From JACRCT01 sp049841135 (GTDB taxonomy: Bacteria > Myxococcota > Myxococcia > Myxococcales > UBA5297): a DNA stretch of 64,000 bases. Both the position numbers and the translations under genes were made by a program. How positions within the stretch are numbered: position 1 is the stretch's first letter; every line of letters starts with the position of its first letter. Location of the stretch: positions 1,798,001 to 1,862,000 of the forward strand of contig JASGHK010000005.1 of assembly GCA_049841135.1 (NCBI GenBank), written 5' to 3'. The notes beneath the pieces were generated by a model, which did not search any database, had not been told where the DNA came from, and saw only the letters and a program-made list of their open reading frames with translations. This document shows, one piece after another, positions 60,706 through 64,000 of this stretch.

Positions 60706-62100
60706 ATGGCCGGCACGGACACCTTGGCGCCGCCCCGATCGATCGGGGTAGGCGCGGCGCACTTCTATCTGCCGGCGCTCTGCCTGCTGAGCCTGGCCTT
60801 CGCCGTCGTGCTGGAGCGCCACACCCCGGGGTTGAACGGACCGGACTACTGGCAGTGGCCATGGCGCCGCGTCGACGCCTGGAGGCTGTTGGCCACGCTC
60901 GGTCCGGCGCTGGCGCCGATGGCCGTTGGCGTGACCATGCACGCTCTCGGGCGCTGGACGCAGAGGCGGGCGCTCGTCGCGGTGATGGTCAGCGCCTTCC
61001 TCGTCCAATTCGCGGTGCTCGGCCTGCTCACCGACCCCTTCGGCCTGACCAGACTCAAGGACATCGTCACCGGCGCGACCTACACGAGCTACTACACCGA
61101 GGCAGTCCGCGGGCACGACGGGCCGCTGTCGCTGCGCGCGTGGCTCGACGCCCTTCCCGGACAGATGGCGGGCATGGCGACCCACGCGCGGACCAAGCCC
61201 CCGGGGCTCACGCTCTACTACTGGGGCCTGGTCAGGCTCTTCGGCCCGGGGGAGGGCGCGGCGGTGCTCGGAGGGGTCGGCGTCGCGATCCTGGCGACGC
61301 TCTCGGTTCCGGCGACCGCGTGGTTCATCCGCACGGTGGCCGGCGACGAGACTCGCGGGCTCTCCGGCGCCTGCTTCGTGGCGTTGTCACCGAGCCTGGC
61401 CATGTTCCTCCCCGAGTTCGACCAGTTCTGGCCGACGCTGACCTGCGGGCTGGTGGGCCTGTGGTGGCTCGCGCTCGAGCGCCGCACCGTGTTGGCCGCC
61501 GCCGCGTGTGGGGCGGTGCTCGGGCTCTCCTGCTTCTTCCTCTACAACCACCTCGTGCTGGGCTTCGTGATGCTCGGGATGTGCGCGGTCTGGTGGCTCG
61601 CTCACGCCGACCGGAGCTTGCGCGTGCTGGCGCGCCAGGCGGCCATCGTGCTCGGCGTGGCGATCGCCTTGCAGGCCCTCGCCGCAGTGGCGCTCAGCTA
61701 CCACCCCATCGACACCTTCCGGGCAGCGCTGGCCAGCGAGAAGGACTTCGCGCGGACCTTCGTCCGGCCCTATCCCAAGACGGCCTTCTACGACGTCACC
61801 GACTTCGCCCTCGGCGCCGGATGGCTCGCCGTCCCGCTGGCGATCCTCGGATTCCTGCGCACCGAGGGCACCGCGCGGCGGCTGTTGCTGGGCCTCTGCC
61901 TGCTCCAGCCGGTCGTCGTGGGCCTCACCGGGCTGCTGCCGGGGGAGAACGCGCGCGTCTGGGCCTTTCTCCTGCCCGTGCTGATGCTGGGAGTGGACGA
62001 GGAGCTCAGCCGATGGCGCCCGGGGGCCCGCGCCGCGGCGATCGGGTTGCAGGCACTGGCGCTCGTGGCCATCTGCCGGAACATGGTGTTCCTCCAGTAG
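60706..62100 (+). CDS. Polytopic membrane protein, probable GT-C glycosyltransferase
   Basis: The ATG at 60706 follows GGAGGG. The 464-residue protein has about 11 membrane helices. The soluble loop after helix 3 has TYTSYYTEAVRG and THARTKPPGLTLYYW, a pattern of GT-C enzymes that use lipid-linked sugars. A second loop has SYHPIDTFRAALASEKDF. The usual acidic pair of the first extracellular loop is weak (GLNGPDYWQW), so the call is tentative. The acceptor is unknown. Confidence 0.65.
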   Translation: MAGTDTLAPPRSIGVGAAHFYLPALCLLSLAFAVVLERHTPGLNGPDYWQWPWRRVDAWRLLATLGPALAPMAVGVTMHALGRWTQRRALVAVMVSAFLVQFAVLGLLTDPFGLTRLKDIVTGATYTSYYTEAVRGHDGPLSLRAWLDALPGQMAGMATHARTKPPGLTLYYWGLVRLFGPGEGAAVLGGVGVAILATLSVPATAWFIRTVAGDETRGLSGACFVALSPSLAMFLPEFDQFWPTLTCGLVGLWWLALERRTVLAAAACGAVLGLSCFFLYNHLVLGFVMLGMCAVWWLAHADRSLRVLARQAAIVLGVAIALQALAAVALSYHPIDTFRAALASEKDFARTFVRPYPKTAFYDVTDFALGAGWLAVPLAILGFLRTEGTARRLLLGLCLLQPVVVGLTGLLPGENARVWAFLLPVLMLGVDEELSRWRPGARAAAIGLQALALVAICRNMVFLQ

Positions 62101-62356
62101 CGGGTCGACTCGCTGGCGATGCGGATTTCGCACGCGCTCCGGATGATCGGGCGCCTCCCGCCGACCCTCCGGGGCTGGCGTCGTTCAGGATCTGGGCGAG
62201 CACCCTGCTCCAGAGCGCCTGGACCGTTGCTGTGCTACTCCTCACGGGCTACTCCAACCGACCGCGAAGGAGCGGGAAATCCCAGATCCGCGCACCAGGC
62301 GGAACGAAAGCTCACGGCCTCATCGAGCGGTCAGGCCAGAGAGGACGCGAACGACC

Positions 62357-63394
62357 ATGGCGAAGAAGACGGCTGCTGCCGCAGCACAGAAGCTGGGGGT
62401 CATCTGGACCAAGGCGCAGCGCAAGCGGGTCTTCGGGTCGGTCGAGCCCCTGGCCATCGACGAGCCGCCGATGAGCCGCGACGAGGCCTGGGCCGAGCTG
62501 CACTCCCGCTACCAGAAGGCGCACCTCTTCCGGGGCAAGGTGGACACGCACGCGCGCACCGAGAAGGTGCTCGAGGCGCTGGCGGGCGAGCTCCTGCAGG
62601 ACACGCCGCCCAAGCTGACCGCCGATCCCTTGCGCGAATTCCTGCGCTATCAGCTCGTGGCCGACGAGGCCGAGCTGCCGAAGGAGCGCTGGGACGTGCG
62701 CCGTCACCGGGTGCTCGAGGCTTGCCTGGCGCTCTGGGACGCGGAGCTGGGGTTGCCCTTCGCTGCGGAGCTGGTGGTCCGCACCTTCCCGGTGGGCTGC
62801 GGCCTGGTCACCTGCGGCGACGAGCGCCGGGTCACCGTCAAGGTCGGTGGCGACGTGTCGTCGCAGGTGGCGGTGACGGGCGACATGCCGCTGCTCCTCC
62901 TGCGGCGCCGGGTGCTGGCGGCGGCTCCCGAGGCCTACGCGGCCGCGCAGACGAAGTGCCAGGAGATCGTCGGAGGCCCCTTCGCGAAGGAGCGGATGGG
63001 GCTGCTGAACGTGTTCTGCCGCGACCCGCGCGAGCTGCACGACCTCGTCGCCAAGTTCGCCAAGCCCGTGACGGCGGGCAGCGGCCCCGGCCGCCACGCG
63101 CCGAACCTCTCCCAGCTGCTCAGCGGCATCTTCGATCCCGAGCTGGCCGCGACGCTGGCCCGCAGCGTGGCGCACAACTACGCGAGCCTGGCGCCTCCCC
63201 ACGCCTTCAACCTCGTCGACAACCTCGGCAAGGCCGCGGCCCCGGTGCTGGTCGAGCTGCTCGAGCGCGTCTCCTCCGGAGACCGGCAGCCCCTGGCGGA
63301 CGCGGCGGCGCTCGCCGACATCGAGGTCGCCAGGGCGGCCGTGCTCAGGCTCAACGGGCCGGCCAAGACGGCGCTGGGCAAGGCGATCGACTGA
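62357..63394 (+). CDS. Hypothetical soluble protein
   Basis: The 345-residue product starts at an ATG with AGAGAGGA upstream. It is basic at the N-terminus (MAKKTAAAAAQKLG) and otherwise mixed alpha-helical, with motifs such as HARTEKVLEALAGELLQD and AKERMGLLNVFCRDPRELHD. There is no signal peptide or membrane span. The neighbour is a SMI1/KNR4-like gene on the opposite strand. No family is recognised. Confidence 0.65.
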   Translation: MAKKTAAAAAQKLGVIWTKAQRKRVFGSVEPLAIDEPPMSRDEAWAELHSRYQKAHLFRGKVDTHARTEKVLEALAGELLQDTPPKLTADPLREFLRYQLVADEAELPKERWDVRRHRVLEACLALWDAELGLPFAAELVVRTFPVGCGLVTCGDERRVTVKVGGDVSSQVAVTGDMPLLLLRRRVLAAAPEAYAAAQTKCQEIVGGPFAKERMGLLNVFCRDPRELHDLVAKFAKPVTAGSGPGRHAPNLSQLLSGIFDPELAATLARSVAHNYASLAPPHAFNLVDNLGKAAAPVLVELLERVSSGDRQPLADAAALADIEVARAAVLRLNGPAKTALGKAID

Positions 63395-63458
63395 TAGGTC
63401 CGCCGCTCCGGGCACGTGAAGACCGCATCGCGCTTCGGCCCTGGCCTTCGCCCCGGGC

Positions 63459-64000
63459 TCAGTCCTCGGCCATTCCCGCCGGCCACGCGCGCCCGCAACC
63501 CCGCTTGGCTGTCACGGCGATGGGGAAGCCCGGATCAAGGGCCCGACGGATGCGACTGGCGCGCCGGCTGGCGAAGTACTCGATCCAGGCGTCCTCGTCT
63601 GCGTCGTCGGGGCCAGCAGAGGTCAGCTCCACGTGCGCATGCAGCCACGCATGGAAGGACGAGGCCACGATCAAGCGTCTCGGGTCGGAGTTCCTTCGCA
63701 AGAAGACGACGCCCCGCCCCCGACCGAGCGCGCCACCGAGATCCACGCAGTAATGGTCTTCGAGGTTGAACTGCAGGAATGGGAGCCACGAGATGTTCCA
63801 CCAGCTCCCCGGCAGGTAGTCGGAGAAGAACCCCTGCCGCTCCATCCGGTCGAGCGCCTTCTTCGTTTCCTTCATCCGGCTCAGCGATAGCCAGCCGAAT
63901 TCCCCCTCGAGCACGGTGTGCTCGTCTCGCAGGCCGTCGTGCCACGCGTAGAGCTTCCGGAATGCGCTCGGGAGCGTGAGGTCGAAGTGCGCCGCGAGAG
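63459..64000 (-). CDS. SMI1/KNR4 (SUKH)-family protein, truncated by the window edge
   Basis: The frame is open from the right edge to the stop at 63459. The visible 179 or so residues include LTLPSAFRKLYAWHDGL, then EGEFGWLSLSRM and DYLPGSWWNISWLPFLQF with HYCVDLGG, matching the SUKH fold. Many SUKH proteins are immunity proteins to nuclease or other toxins; others are regulatory. No toxin gene is in view. The N-terminus lies beyond 64000. Confidence 0.8.
   Translation of the reverse strand, partial: LAAHFDLTLPSAFRKLYAWHDGLRDEHTVLEGEFGWLSLSRMKETKKALDRMERQGFFSDYLPGSWWNISWLPFLQFNLEDHYCVDLGGALGRGRGVVFLRRNSDPRRLIVASSFHAWLHAHVELTSAGPDDADEDAWIEYFASRRASRIRRALDPGFPIAVTAKRGCGRAWPAGMAED

Overview
The window is GC-rich DNA of the kind found in Myxococcota. 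Three things point that way: a MYXO-CTERM tripartite tail (269-1135, minus strand), many acidic or cysteine-rich lipoproteins, and several Hanks-type kinases, TPR regulators and FG-GAP, Kelch or PEGA proteins. No rRNA, tRNA, CRISPR array, integrase, transposase or phage gene was seen. It reads as chromosomal DNA rich in cell-surface and signalling genes.

Layout. 1-9.9 kb: the end of a probable VWA protein, a MYXO-CTERM protein, a Ser/Thr kinase, a CAP-domain lipoprotein, envelope proteins of unknown role, and an ECF-like sigma factor with a small membrane protein. 10-15.9 kb: one 1939-residue lipoprotein (Ig-like repeats, then Kelch-like repeats). 16-19.5 kb: a GbsR/MarR regulator with two matching palindromic operators and its target membrane genes, then a NIPSNAP protein and a MIF-type tautomerase. 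27.2 down to 19.6 kb (minus strand): an overlapping operon of zinc-ribbon/PEGA kinase, FG-GAP lipoprotein, TPR-PEGA protein and Cys-rich lipoprotein. 27.7-32.2 kb: a TPR sigma-54 activator and a response regulator. 32.4-36 kb: an Hsp70 relative and a 1.1-kb gene-free AT-richer stretch with nested palindromes. 36-43.4 kb: a Cys-rich lipoprotein, DUF1295 enzyme, GAF histidine kinase, HDOD protein and EFR1-type ferredoxin. 43.5-48.2 kb: a four-helix-bundle/suffix protein tied to 9-bp repeat arrays, then an NhaC-type antiporter and an Orn/Lys/Arg decarboxylase in one operon. 48.2-53.7 kb: a large carboxypeptidase-regulatory-repeat protein, small envelope proteins and a cyanophycinase. 54-64 kb: a chemoreceptor, a discoidin/PL14-like lipoprotein, a three-gene ABC exporter, a GT-C-like membrane protein, an unknown protein and a SMI1/KNR4 protein cut by the window edge.

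Two signals cut across the layout. First, six arrays with a strict 9-bp period and units starting GTCC are scattered through the window. Two of them flank and interrupt the four-helix-bundle gene, in opposite orientations. Second, ten genes carry single-base frameshifts whose correction restores clean full-length products. Four of these become the hexamer GAGCTC when the extra purine is removed, which looks like a systematic sequencing or modification artefact rather than gene decay. A separate REP-like family (hairpin core CCCGGC-N6-GCCGGG) has six copies in gene gaps.
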